Below, one piece after another: positions 1 to 7,158 of a DNA stretch of 64,000 bases (positions are counted from its first letter, which is position 1; the number at the start of each line of letters is the position of its first letter). Under the pieces are notes generated by a model, which was given only the letters and a program-made list of their open reading frames with translations, was not told where the DNA came from and did not search any database. The translations under genes were made by a program, and so were the position numbers. The stretch comes from Arthrobacter sp. UNC362MFTsu5.1 (GTDB lineage: Bacteria; Actinomycetota; Actinomycetes; Actinomycetales; Micrococcaceae): assembly GCF_000685965.1 (NCBI RefSeq), contig NZ_JMLE01000018.1:1-64000 (forward strand). Reading direction: 5' to 3'.

Positions 1-508
1 GCACGGTGGAGCCGGAGTTGTTGGTCAGGGCGATCGTGCCGTCTGTTCCGACAGGCGAGTTTACGAGGTTTGGGATGGTTTGGCCTGAGGTGAAGTTCAG
101 GTTTGAGGTCCCTGGCTGGTTTGTTCCGCCGGCGTAGACGGTGATGTTCCCGGCGGTGCCGGGGGAGGTGACTGTGACGTTTACGGAGACGGCGGAGACG
201 CCGGCGGCAGGGATCCCGCCGCGTCCGGTGACTTTGACCCGGATGGTCGCCCAGGGCGCGACCGCCCCGCTTATCCCGCCGGTGCCGTTGCGGGTATCCA
301 GCTGACGAAAGGGCGTTAGAGAAGTGAAAGTCCCGGCCACGGTCGGGATGAAGGACTCGCTGACGAATGCCGTTGCCGGCGACGTATGTACCTCAGTGTT
401 GTCTATCGATGACGCTGCAGCCGGAGAAATCATGGCAAGACCGGAGCCCGACACCACCCCGGCAGTAACCATGAGCAGAGCCACGAACCTGGAGCGGAAC
501 GAACGCAT
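1..508 (-). CDS. Secreted cell-surface protein with LDTR-type beta domain (partial, runs off the left edge)
   Basis: The reading frame starts at the ATG complementary to 506-508 and stays open to base 1, so only the first 169 residues are present. Residues 1 to about 33 form a signal peptide (MRSFRSR, a hydrophobic core ending in ISPAAA). After it comes a domain with the motifs LDTRNGTGG, VTGRGGIPAAGVSAV, NVTVTSPGTAG and NLNFTSGQTIPNLV. This pattern is common in secreted, often repeated domains of Arthrobacter and Streptomyces surface proteins and of exported hydrolases. The catalytic or anchoring part lies outside the window, so no specific function can be given. A wall-bound or extracellular location is inferred from the signal peptide. 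Confidence 0.75.
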   Translation of the reverse strand, partial: MRSFRSRFVALLMVTAGVVSGSGLAMISPAAASSIDNTEVHTSPATAFVSESFIPTVAGTFTSLTPFRQLDTRNGTGGISGAVAPWATIRVKVTGRGGIPAAGVSAVSVNVTVTSPGTAGNITVYAGGTNQPGTSNLNFTSGQTIPNLVNSPVGTDGTIALTNNSGSTV

Positions 509-749
509 TGAATCCCCCAAAAAACGTGCCGGCACATCCGCGGCCTGGCTAGCCGGAAAATATCATGCTGAAAGCAAGAAACGCTCAAGAACCGACACTG
601 GGCGTCATCCTGGGACGCTAATTCAACCGTGCTATGTGGTCGCAATGGGAACGAACATCATCGCTGAATTGGGGCGTGCAACCGACGGATGGATTGTTGA
701 GCTTACGAACCAATTCTTGGTATCAGGTCTTACGTAACCTCGGCTGCCG

Positions 750-1115
750 CTAAGAGGTCCTCCGGTAGCGGCGGGAAGTAAGCCCCACAAAGGCGAGAAA
801 AGCCTTGAATGCGAGTGCGGCTACAACAAAGATCAAAGCGGCCGCCGAGGCGGCTTTCACGTCGTCCGCATTCACGCTGGTGTCGCTGGAAGCAGGCATC
901 GCAGGATTCGCTGACGGCACCACGCCCGGCCTTCCTGTGTGAGATACCGGCGGGGGCGTGGAGTCCACTTGCGCTAGTGGAGACGGAAAGGGGGCACCGA
1001 TGGTGCTTGGGGAGCGTCTGGCGCGGACCCTGCGAATTGTCCCTATGCCGATGGCAGTCCCACCTGCCGCGAGCGAGTGTATGAGTATCAGAGCCAGCCA
1101 GATTTCTATACCCAT
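750..1115 (-). CDS. Small two-helix membrane protein, function unknown
   Basis: The 121-residue frame from ATG 1115 has a hydrophobic N-terminus (IEIWLALILIHSLAAGG), a Pro/Ser/Thr-rich loop and a second hydrophobic helix near the C-terminus (ALIFVVAALAFKAFLAFVG) followed by a basic tail (TSRRYRRTS). The two-helix topology supports a real membrane protein. A TTG at 1157 would add 14 residues. The start overlaps the end of the next upstream small gene by 10 bp, which suggests translational coupling. I do not recognise a family. The competing frames over the same bases have no membrane pattern and look like shadows. Confidence 0.45.
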   Translation of the reverse strand: MGIEIWLALILIHSLAAGGTAIGIGTIRRVRARRSPSTIGAPFPSPLAQVDSTPPPVSHTGRPGVVPSANPAMPASSDTSVNADDVKAASAAALIFVVAALAFKAFLAFVGLTSRRYRRTS

Positions 1116-1333
1116 GACCTTTGGAGCCAGAGATGCTGCCACCAAACTTCCGCCCAAGCCCAGGCGCCACGAAGCCTAAGATCTGAAGCCAATCCTGCCA
1201 CTGTCGCCTTAGTGAGTCTCTCTACGTAGAGTCCTGCGAACTGTAAATAGCCAGCAACCACGACTATCAAAGCGCCGGTGAAAGCCGCTGGGTCCTGGCA
1301 GTCCAAAACAACTGTGCAGGTCGTTGAATCCAT
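1106..1333 (-). CDS. Small single-helix membrane protein, function unknown
   Basis: ATG 1333 follows a strong purine-rich ribosome site (GGGGGGAAA, six bases upstream), which is why this start is chosen over the longer frame from 1516. The 75-residue product has one predicted membrane helix (FTGALIVVVAGYLQFAGLYV) and a Trp-rich C-terminus (AWAWAEVWWQHLW). It overlaps the start of the downstream small membrane protein by 10 bp, so the two may be expressed together. No known domain was recognised. It could be a decayed fragment of a larger gene. Confidence 0.4.
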   Translation of the reverse strand: MDSTTCTVVLDCQDPAAFTGALIVVVAGYLQFAGLYVERLTKATVAGLASDLRLRGAWAWAEVWWQHLWLQRSWV

Positions 1334-1516
1334 CAAGAATTTCCCCCCAGAAAAACGCATGCCGATACATGCCGAACGGGCGCCAATCGCGCATACAGAT
1401 TCAATATAGATCCCAAGGCGGCTCCGGCCGAGACTGCGACGTCGGGTGTGCCATGACTTTGGCAGGCTCAGTCCGGCATTGAACAGGGTCGCTGACTGGG
1501 CGCCAGCTACCAACAA

Positions 1517-2224
1517 CAGTCTCGGGTAACGGGCCGGACTATCCGTCTGCGCAGCCCCTTACGAGTTCCAGCTTTAGGTAAAGTCCGGTATCAGCGAATT
1601 TGAAGGGACCCTGAGCTCCGCCTTGTACCGGGGCCTGCGTCCTGAGGTCGCCGTGCCGTGCCGGTAATCCGGCCTCTGAAATCGACCTGACCCGGAAGCT
1701 CTGGAGCAGCCGGCGACTGCTCGCGGACCCGCTACTGCCCGTACATGTGGATCCGCTCCGGTCCGATTACAGGTTCAGCATCCTCGCGGCAGAAGAGAAG
1801 TTGAAGCCCGCGCTACCGTGCCGGTATTGGCGGCCTGAGCCTGACCGTCATCGCAAATCTGCGATGTTACGCCAACAAAGCCGTCGTTAACAGGCTTTGC
1901 GCTTGGGGGAGCGGGGGAGACTCCGACAGCTAGGTACCCCGAGATGGTTGCCGAAGGGGCTTCCGGTTTGGCGGGGGCACGGCAGTGGCCGGTGGATTGC
2001 GCCACCGGCCCACCTTTGATTGTCGTCTACTTCGGGTTGCTGTCCGTGAAGAGGATGTCGGCCGTCTGGTATGTCACCACGCTCATTATGTCGCCCGGCG
2101 GCGCGATGAACCACGAGGTCGGTCTGTTTCTGCCAGATCAGCATGCGGTCGGCTACCGGCAGGTTGAGGGACTGCTCTTTCCACAAACGGAAGTTCCGGT
2201 GCAAAGCTCCCTCGCAGGGATCTT
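1517..2224. other. Gene-poor stretch, no supportable gene
   Basis: About 700 bases between the small membrane genes and the lsr2-like gene. Several short overlapping frames exist on both strands, but none has a recognisable domain, signal sequence or convincing ribosome site. The stretch may be decayed coding DNA. Confidence 0.4.
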
Positions 2225-2554
2225 CTAGTGTGCCGCCGTGTAGCGCTCCATCACGTCCGCCTGAATGCGTCCTCGGGTACTGACGGGAAAACCATTTTCA
2301 AGCGCCCAGACGCGGATGGCCTTTGTGTCGTTGTTGCTGGTTTGGACTCTGGGTTGCCGGGCCGCCAGCTTGGCACGACCGGATGTCCTGCGGGCAGCGG
2401 CTGTATATTTGTTCAGCGCCGCGCGTAGTTCGCCGGCGTGGGCTTCATTGAGATCAATCTCATATTCAGTCTTGTCGAAGGAGAAGGTGATTGTCTCATT
2501 CGCTTCAGAACCGTCAAGATCGTCTTCAAGCGTGGTTATTACTCGTTTTGCCAT
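2225..2554 (-). CDS. lsr2: Lsr2-family nucleoid-associated DNA-bridging protein
   Basis: Residues 1-55 match the Lsr2 dimerisation domain (MAKRVITTLEDDLDGSE, then FSFDKTEYEIDLNEAHAGELRAAL split over two strands and a helix). Residues about 75-105 match the C-terminal DNA-binding domain, with the AT-hook-like RGR at 94-96 in a VSTRGRIQ context. Length (109 aa) is normal. The start at 2554 is chosen because family members begin with MAKxV; an in-frame extension to 2617 is probably untranslated. Lsr2 binds AT-rich, often horizontally acquired DNA and silences it (family knowledge). An accessory copy next to a recombinase suggests control of the imported region. A direct repeat (TTGCGTAATT) lies just upstream. 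Confidence 0.9.
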   Translation of the reverse strand: MAKRVITTLEDDLDGSEANETITFSFDKTEYEIDLNEAHAGELRAALNKYTAAARRTSGRAKLAARQPRVQTSNNDTKAIRVWALENGFPVSTRGRIQADVMERYTAAH

Positions 2555-2601
2555 GCCGGATACGGTATCACTCATTGCGGTGAATAAATCCGGTATCGGT
2601 A

Positions 2602-2633
2602 TTGCGTAATTCGCCAAAAAACTTTGCGTAATT
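2602..2633. promoter_or_regulatory. Two direct copies of TTGCGTAATT upstream of lsr2
   Basis: Identical decamers at 2602-2611 and 2624-2633, 22 bp apart, lie in locally AT-rich DNA 48-80 bp upstream of the chosen lsr2 start. The spacing equals about two helical turns. This would suit an autoregulatory or activator site, but no regulator is identified. Confidence 0.35.
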
Positions 2634-2947
2634 ACGACTGCGGTTTATTTTATCGTCAAATCAATGGCCAAATGCTGGGACGTCGGCTGGGCTGTGCGTG
2701 AGCCACCGGTTCTAGCTTTAGCGACAGGGAGCGCTGACGTGATGCCGTTTTGACGGATGGGTCCCGGATTCGCAGACTTCCAGATATACAGAGCTCGGAA
2801 GCGACAATACGGTCGCCGAGGACTTCCGCATTCCTCGCATGTGCCGTGGATGCAATCTCTTCGTACTACCTGCAGCGTGGTTCAGTTGCGGTCAGGCAGT
2901 GGATCAAAAAGGTCGGGTTCTTGGAGCACTCCAACTTCCGTTGTCCA

Positions 2948-2975
2948 AGAGCCGATAACAGCGATTCCGTCAAGC
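2948..2975 (-). other. dif-like site 6 (Xer-type recombination core), inverted orientation
   Basis: On the minus strand the site reads GCTTGACGGAA, centre TCGCTG, TTATCGGCTCT. Both 11-bp arms match the other dif-like sites of this window, and the complementary arm (GCCGATAA) matches the actinobacterial dif XerC arm. It lies downstream of the serine recombinase gene, in opposite orientation to site 1 at 4520. Xer binding is inferred. Confidence 0.55.
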
Positions 2976-3019
2976 TACGTCGGCCGGCTATGGCGCTGAG
3001 GCGCAGGCAGGGGAGCAGT

Positions 3020-3586
3020 TCACTCCAGCTTGGCGTGGCGCAGGTACTGGTAAACCGTCTCTCTGCTGATCCCGTAGTCGCGGGCAAGGAGGGCTTTTGG
3101 AACACCGTTACCGGCGCGTCGGACCAGCTCGGCCGCCCGTTCCGGCGTGAGAGTCCGCTTCCGCCCTTTGTAAGCGCCGCGTTGCTTGGCCAGGGCGATG
3201 CCTTCCCTTTGGCGTTCCTTAATGAGACAGCGTTCGAATTCGGCGAAGGCCCCCATGACGGAGAGCATGAGGTTCGCCATGGGGGAGTCCTCTCCAGTGA
3301 AGACCAGGCTCTCTTTGACAAACTCCACCCGCACGCCCTTGCCGGTGAGGCCCTGGACGAGAGCACGTAAGTCATCCAGATTGCGGGCGAGACGGTCCAT
3401 GCTATGCACAACCACCGTGTCCCCGTCGCGGGCGAACCGCAGCAGTTCCGTGAGCTCTGGCCTAGTGGTGTCCCTGCCAGAGGCCTTGTCCACGAAGACC
3501 CGGTCCAAAACCTGGCCTTCGAGCTGGCGCTTCTCGTTCTGATCCAGCGTGCTCACGCGCACGTACCCGATCCGCTGTCCACTCAC
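3020..3586 (-). CDS. Serine site-specific recombinase, resolvase/invertase family
   Basis: This 188-residue protein has the resolvase catalytic domain with nucleophile Ser12 in YVRVSTLDQN, the FVDKASGRDTTRPEL loop and active-site MDRLARN (residues 63-69). An E-helix region follows (LMLSVMGAFAEFERCLIKERQREGIALAK), then a C-terminal helix-turn-helix (about 150-185, ALLARDYGISRETVYQYL). The length matches Tn3/gamma-delta-type resolvases and Gin/Hin invertases. No transposase is adjacent, so it is a solitary recombinase or the remnant of a transposon. Inverted and direct TGTCAGGTTG-like repeats directly upstream are probably its res site. It may resolve cointegrates or invert DNA, but the substrate cannot be told from sequence. 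Confidence 0.9.
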   Translation of the reverse strand: MSGQRIGYVRVSTLDQNEKRQLEGQVLDRVFVDKASGRDTTRPELTELLRFARDGDTVVVHSMDRLARNLDDLRALVQGLTGKGVRVEFVKESLVFTGEDSPMANLMLSVMGAFAEFERCLIKERQREGIALAKQRGAYKGRKRTLTPERAAELVRRAGNGVPKALLARDYGISRETVYQYLRHAKLE

Positions 3587-3601
3587 CGGCGCCTCCAGAC
3601 C

Positions 3602-3692
3602 CTCAACCTGTCAGGTTGAGTTCTAAGCCCCTCTCAGAAAAAAGTCAAGGCATGTTGTCGCGGTTCGTCAGGTTGGACTTGACAGGCTGAAC
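3602..3692. promoter_or_regulatory. Probable res/crossover region of the serine recombinase
   Basis: A near-perfect 19-bp palindrome (CTCAACCTG T CAGGTTGAG, 3602-3620) lies 15 bp upstream of the recombinase start. A second imperfect palindrome around 3668-3686 joins GTCAGGTTG with GACTTGAC. Resolvase half-sites typically begin TGTC, so these fit recombinase binding subsites and probably also autoregulation. Confidence 0.55.
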
Positions 3693-3816
3693 GTCGATCT
3701 GGGCAACGCAACGCCTGGAGCCACGCCAAAGTCTTGCCTAGAGCCCCCTATGCAGGAGAAGTGGACACTGCCATTCTGCCTGTCAGCCCGCGGCCCGGCC
3801 GCGTGTACATCCATAC

Positions 3817-4449
3817 TCAACCGTCAGTGCGGTGTCGTGAATGCTGCTGAGTGTACGCCTCATAGGGCGGGCGGGAGTCCAGCCATGGCCAGTCGTCGCC
3901 TCGGGGGCCCGCCATAAGAGAGCCCAGTGCCGGAAGACCAAGTTCGCTGCGCATGCCGTCACGAAGAACGTGGAGAAGATCTTGGGCCTGGAACCAAGCA
4001 GGGTAATAGGAAGTGAACGAAGCTCGCTTTTCGATCCGCCAGGTTATTTCCATGAGGGCGCCTGATACCCGATCTGCGAGGTCAGCCACGTTGCCGGTGG
4101 CCAACAACTGAACTTCGCCGAGTAGCGGCTGAAGTGATTCTTCCCATTTCGCGAAGTAGTCGGTGAGCCCCTGAGAGATGAATTCTTCATCTTCGCTGGA
4201 GATCTCGTTCACCCCGTCGTAGGACAGGAACGCCGCGACACCATCAATCTCGCGAAGCATAACTTCGGCCAATCCCAAATATTTTGCATAGACAGTGCGC
4301 CTATCCAACAGCCAACGGCGGTCATCCTCGACTTTGACTTTGCGGGTTTCGTTAGTGCGATTCAGCAGCGCCGATAGGATCGCAACCGCGACGCCGCCTG
4401 CAATGGTGAATCCGCCCGTTAGAAGTGCTGTAGCCGTTTGAGGATCCAT
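3817..4449 (-). CDS. Membrane-anchored hypothetical protein
   Basis: From ATG 4449 the protein has 210 residues: one membrane helix at about 5-28 (ATALLTGGFTIAGGVAVAIL) followed by basic residues (LLNRTNETRKVKVEDDRRW) and a long mainly helical soluble domain. The DDRRWLLDRRTVYAKYL segment recalls small single-helix proteins found in many actinobacteria as unassigned hypotheticals. An upstream in-frame start at 4509 would add 20 non-hydrophobic residues and is less likely. With the recombinase it forms a unit bracketed by inverted dif-like sites at 2948 and 4520. A cytoplasm-facing domain is inferred. No enzymatic motif is visible. Confidence 0.6.
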   Translation of the reverse strand: MDPQTATALLTGGFTIAGGVAVAILSALLNRTNETRKVKVEDDRRWLLDRRTVYAKYLGLAEVMLREIDGVAAFLSYDGVNEISSEDEEFISQGLTDYFAKWEESLQPLLGEVQLLATGNVADLADRVSGALMEITWRIEKRASFTSYYPAWFQAQDLLHVLRDGMRSELGLPALGSLMAGPRGDDWPWLDSRPPYEAYTQQHSRHRTDG

Positions 4450-4519
4450 AGGTCGATCATAGGAGGCAGGCGCTGGTCGAGTATCTATGCGGCCTGCAGA
4501 CCGCACCATCAGACACGCT

Positions 4520-4547
4520 ACTTGACGTAACGCCGGTTATCGGCCTT
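4520..4547 (+). other. dif-like site 1
   Basis: Arms ACTTGACGTAA and TTATCGGCCTT around centre CGCCGG. The left arm (ACTTGACGTAA) is the closest in the window to the actinobacterial dif arm ACTTGACATAA. It lies between the membrane-anchored hypothetical and the pRiA4b ORF-3-like gene. Confidence 0.55.
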
Positions 4548-4625
4548 TTAAATCAGGCGGGGAGTGCCCCCGGAAGGGGCTGTTTTTGCCGTCGTTTGTG
4601 GCGTTTTTCCCCGGACTCCGGGGGT

Positions 4626-5297
4626 TCAGAACTGCTCCGCCAGCACCCGGTTGACGGCGGGGATGTCCAGGAAGGCTGGGTCGAATGGTTCGGCAGAACC
4701 GGTCATGTCGGCAACCCATGCGGAGTGTTCGGCGTGGTCAGGGTGCGACGGGTCGGCCAGGGCATCCATGATCTCCTCGTAACCGGGGACACCTCCGGAG
4801 TCTTCCAGCGGGCCGCGCCGGGCGCCGTCGATCAGCCGGGCGGGCGGACTGTTGCCGTCTGCGGGCCGGCGGGAAACCAGTTCGAGCCGGTGAAGCCAGC
4901 TGTCACCGAAGTCGTATTCGTAGAACGCTTCGCCCGCCCCCAGTGCGAGCAGCTGATCCAGAGTGCAGTCCTCCTCAGGCCTGTCGCCCGGTTCTTCGCA
5001 CTGCTGCCCTGGAAGCCACTGCGGGACTTCCGGAAATTCGCCGTCGACCGGCCGCAGCGGCGCGAACGGGTCGCTGGTTACGTACCTGTGCAGGTGCGCG
5101 TCCTCCCAGCCAAATGCTGCCTGCAGGACCTGATGTACCTGACCTAAAGTCAGCGAGCCCCGGAGCTCGAATCGACGCCAAATTTCAGGCTCGCTGTCGA
5201 CGAGGTTCACGCGAACCTCTAGGACGGAGTCTTGTCCATGTCCAATACCCGCCCTGGCCTTTGATCTGTCCATGGCACCCATTTTTACAGGCGTCAC
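4626..5297 (-). CDS. Plasmid pRiA4b ORF-3-like family protein
   Basis: The 223-residue product carries the family hallmarks: LEVRVNLVDSEPEIWRRFEL at about 25-45, LTLGQVHQVLQAAFGWEDAHLH at 50-71, and the FYEYDFGDSWLHRLEL block at about 125-140. A C-terminal PPARLIDGARRGPLEDSGGVPGYEE segment follows. The family (PF07929) is widespread on plasmids and islands, and its biochemical role is not established. The start is uncertain: GTG 5297, ATG 5282 and ATG 5273 are all possible because conservation begins only at residue 25. Next to a recombinase and a dif-like site, the gene fits mobile accessory DNA. Confidence 0.85.
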   Translation of the reverse strand: MTPVKMGAMDRSKARAGIGHGQDSVLEVRVNLVDSEPEIWRRFELRGSLTLGQVHQVLQAAFGWEDAHLHRYVTSDPFAPLRPVDGEFPEVPQWLPGQQCEEPGDRPEEDCTLDQLLALGAGEAFYEYDFGDSWLHRLELVSRRPADGNSPPARLIDGARRGPLEDSGGVPGYEEIMDALADPSHPDHAEHSAWVADMTGSAEPFDPAFLDIPAVNRVLAEQF

Positions 5298-5322
5298 GGC
5301 CCTACTAGTAAGCGGTAGGGCC
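5298..5322. terminator. Short hairpin, 8-bp stem
   Basis: GGCCCTAC and GTAGGGCC form a perfect stem around a 9-base loop, directly upstream of the pRiA4b-like gene start. No T-run follows on either strand, so it may be an operator or attenuator rather than a terminator. Confidence 0.3.
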
Positions 5323-5546
5323 CCTCACCCAGCCTCGGCCGATAGCTTGATGAAAGGGACAATGTCGGCTTCTATCTGCGCTAGCTGCGAAAGATGCGAC
5401 GTCAAGGGTGTCGTCTATTCGTACCGCCATTTCACAGCATGGTTTGCCGCATGAACAGCGGACCTCGCTTGCTTGGCAAACCGTCGTTGCGGTGCCAAAG
5501 TGCTCTTACTGGGGTGGGCCCGTAGAACAACGAATTGAGGCCGCGC
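5323..5546. other. Intergenic region, nothing identified
   Basis: The stretch separates two divergently oriented genes and must hold the promoter of the plus-strand gene, but no clear -35/-10 pair or repeat was seen. Confidence 0.3.
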
Positions 5547-6170
5547 ATGCACGTCCCTCTGGAACCAACCCATCTACCAACATGGGATGACATCGGGCCC
5601 CAAATAGTGATCTCGGGACTGAACGCGGTGTTCCTAGCCCTGCTCGTGGGGCTTTCTGCCAACCTCATTTTGCGGGCGTTTGAGAATCGGCAAACGCGAA
5701 GAGAACTATGCCAAGCCACCAGCATTGAGATGTGGCACGTGGCCTACGCCTTTTATTGGAAGAGTCAGGAACAAATCTGGCGAAAGCAGTACCATCAGAA
5801 GGTTGACGCCGTAAAGCTCGCACGTGACTACGAAAGCTTTCGCATAGAAGCGCGAGTGCTAGAAGCCAAACTGGATGCAAACTTCCCAGGTAATGCGAGT
5901 TGGCTCTGGCACGGCGCTGTAGACATGCTCGGAGTGAGGTACTACCGCTTGACGCAACCCAAAAAGAGGCTCAATGACATGATCGCTTCTCACGGCAGCC
6001 ATCCTGACGACGCCGGCAGGATTACTGATCCAAAGGTCAGAGCTTTATTCCTTCGAAAGGAACAGCTTCAAGATGATGTGCTGGTGAAGAAAACGTTTGA
6101 GGAAATGCTGTTGGCGGCTGTGAATTCCGTGAGGGCAGAGGCGAACAAACTGGACCCGATCCATCTCTAG
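5547..6170 (+). CDS. Membrane-anchored hypothetical protein
   Basis: The 207-residue protein has one hydrophobic helix at about 20-42 (VISGLNAVFLALLVGLSANL) and then RAFENRQTRRELCQATSIEMWHVAYAFYW, a mostly alpha-helical soluble part rich in charged residues. This organisation (helix, Arg-rich linker, helical domain) resembles the other anchored hypothetical at 3817-4449, though the sequences are not obviously homologous. ATG 5547 is preferred; an in-frame ATG at 5535 adds four residues. The GC content is lower than in the neighbouring catabolic genes, a sign of separate origin. No known domain was recognised. Confidence 0.6.
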   Translation: MHVPLEPTHLPTWDDIGPQIVISGLNAVFLALLVGLSANLILRAFENRQTRRELCQATSIEMWHVAYAFYWKSQEQIWRKQYHQKVDAVKLARDYESFRIEARVLEAKLDANFPGNASWLWHGAVDMLGVRYYRLTQPKKRLNDMIASHGSHPDDAGRITDPKVRALFLRKEQLQDDVLVKKTFEEMLLAAVNSVRAEANKLDPIHL

Positions 6171-6633
6171 TTGGGGCTGTTGCCCACCCTAGTTCGACCA
6201 AGGATGACGATCGCAGCGTATTTGGTTCGGCCAGCTTTACAGAATCTTTATTATCGGCGCTTCAAGAGCTCGGCGGAGAGGCGCGCGGATAAGCCGGTTG
6301 TCCGCTGTCAGTGGAGTTGGCAGTTCTGTCAGAAGACCCGGCAGCTTACGGGTTGGCGATGATTGTGTCAGTTAACGTCGCAGGGCGATTTTGCTCGGTG
6401 GCACCGCGCGATCACGCCGCCCGCCGCAGGACTGAGTGGTCGCTAGAACCCCACAGCCACAACTATGCAGCAACAGGATGGAACTACGTACATACGGAAC
6501 TGCCAAATCGAATGGCGATCAAACGCCGGACCTCTGTCAGTAGAACTGGCAGTTCCCCACGTCGGCACTGCCAGATTCACTGACAACGGACACCGGTAGG
6601 CACTGAAGCCTGGTCATGTGAAGGAAGCGGCTT
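6171..6633. repeat. Gene-free stretch holding an imperfect direct repeat
   Basis: No supportable gene. Two copies of CTGTCAGTRGARYTGGCAG occur at 6305-6328 and 6534-6557, with about 19 of 24 bases matching. Each contains inverted CTGTCAG/GGCAGTT-like segments, as at the ends of small mobile elements. The 229-bp interval has no transposase. Confidence 0.4.
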
Positions 6634-7094
6634 TCAGACCGTCAGTTCGTCGGTGCTTGTGTCGGAGTTTTGGGCTTCGGGTGTCGGCTGCCCATTGAGG
6701 GTCATAAGTGCCAGTACTCCTGCCATGACGAGAATGCCGGCGGCTACCAGCAGCGCGGTACCGTATCCCGCGGTCAAGGCGCCCCCGCGGCGACGCCTGC
6801 GTCGCCCCGCAGGGCGGAGATGGTTGCCGCGATGGCGGCCAGCACGGCCAGACCGAGAGCGACGCCAATCTGCTGGGCCGAGTTAAGCAGTGCCGAGGCG
6901 ACTTCTGCCTTGTCCTGGTCAACGTGGTAAACGGCGGCCTGTGTGAGCGCTATGACGCCCAGGCTGAATCCAAGGGCGAGCACGAACATGGCTGGCGCCA
7001 GGTGCAGCCAGTAGTTGGCATCCTCGGCGATCGTGGAAGACCAGAGTGCTGCAACAGCGCTGAGAAGCGCTGCCGTTGCAGCAACAAGACGCAA
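6634..7094 (-). pseudogene. MFS multidrug transporter (DHA2/EmrB type), 3' fragment with frameshift
   Basis: The minus strand encodes the last helices of an MFS drug transporter: LVAATAALLSAVAALW, APAMFVLALGFSLGVIALTQAA, then the typical VDQDKAEVASALLNSAQQIGVALGLAVLAAI block. The frame then stops near 6774, but a one-base shift in the run near 6780-6790 restores ALTAGYGTALLVAAGILVMAGVLAL and a tail ending at TGA 6634. So the gene carries a single-base deletion and has also lost its 5' two-thirds, which are replaced by the fucosidase terminator at 7096. The remnant marks the left junction of the fucose island. Confidence 0.75.
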
Positions 7095-7095
7095 A

Positions 7096-7135
7096 ACGAC
7101 GGCGGTCGTCCCTGTTTGGGGACGTCCGCCGTCGT
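7096..7135 (-). terminator. Rho-independent terminator after the fucosidase gene
   Basis: ACGACGGCGG-CGTCC pairs with its complement over 17 positions with one mismatch around a TGTTT loop. On the minus strand the stem is followed by TTTT. It lies 24 bp after the fucosidase stop. Confidence 0.8.
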
Positions 7136-7158
7136 GGCGATACCTGGCGGGAAGGCTG

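Noticed and set aside
5336..5363. Possible further dif-like site (GGCCGATAG then GGGACAA)
   Set aside because: Only one arm resembles the family; the second arm fails at most positions.
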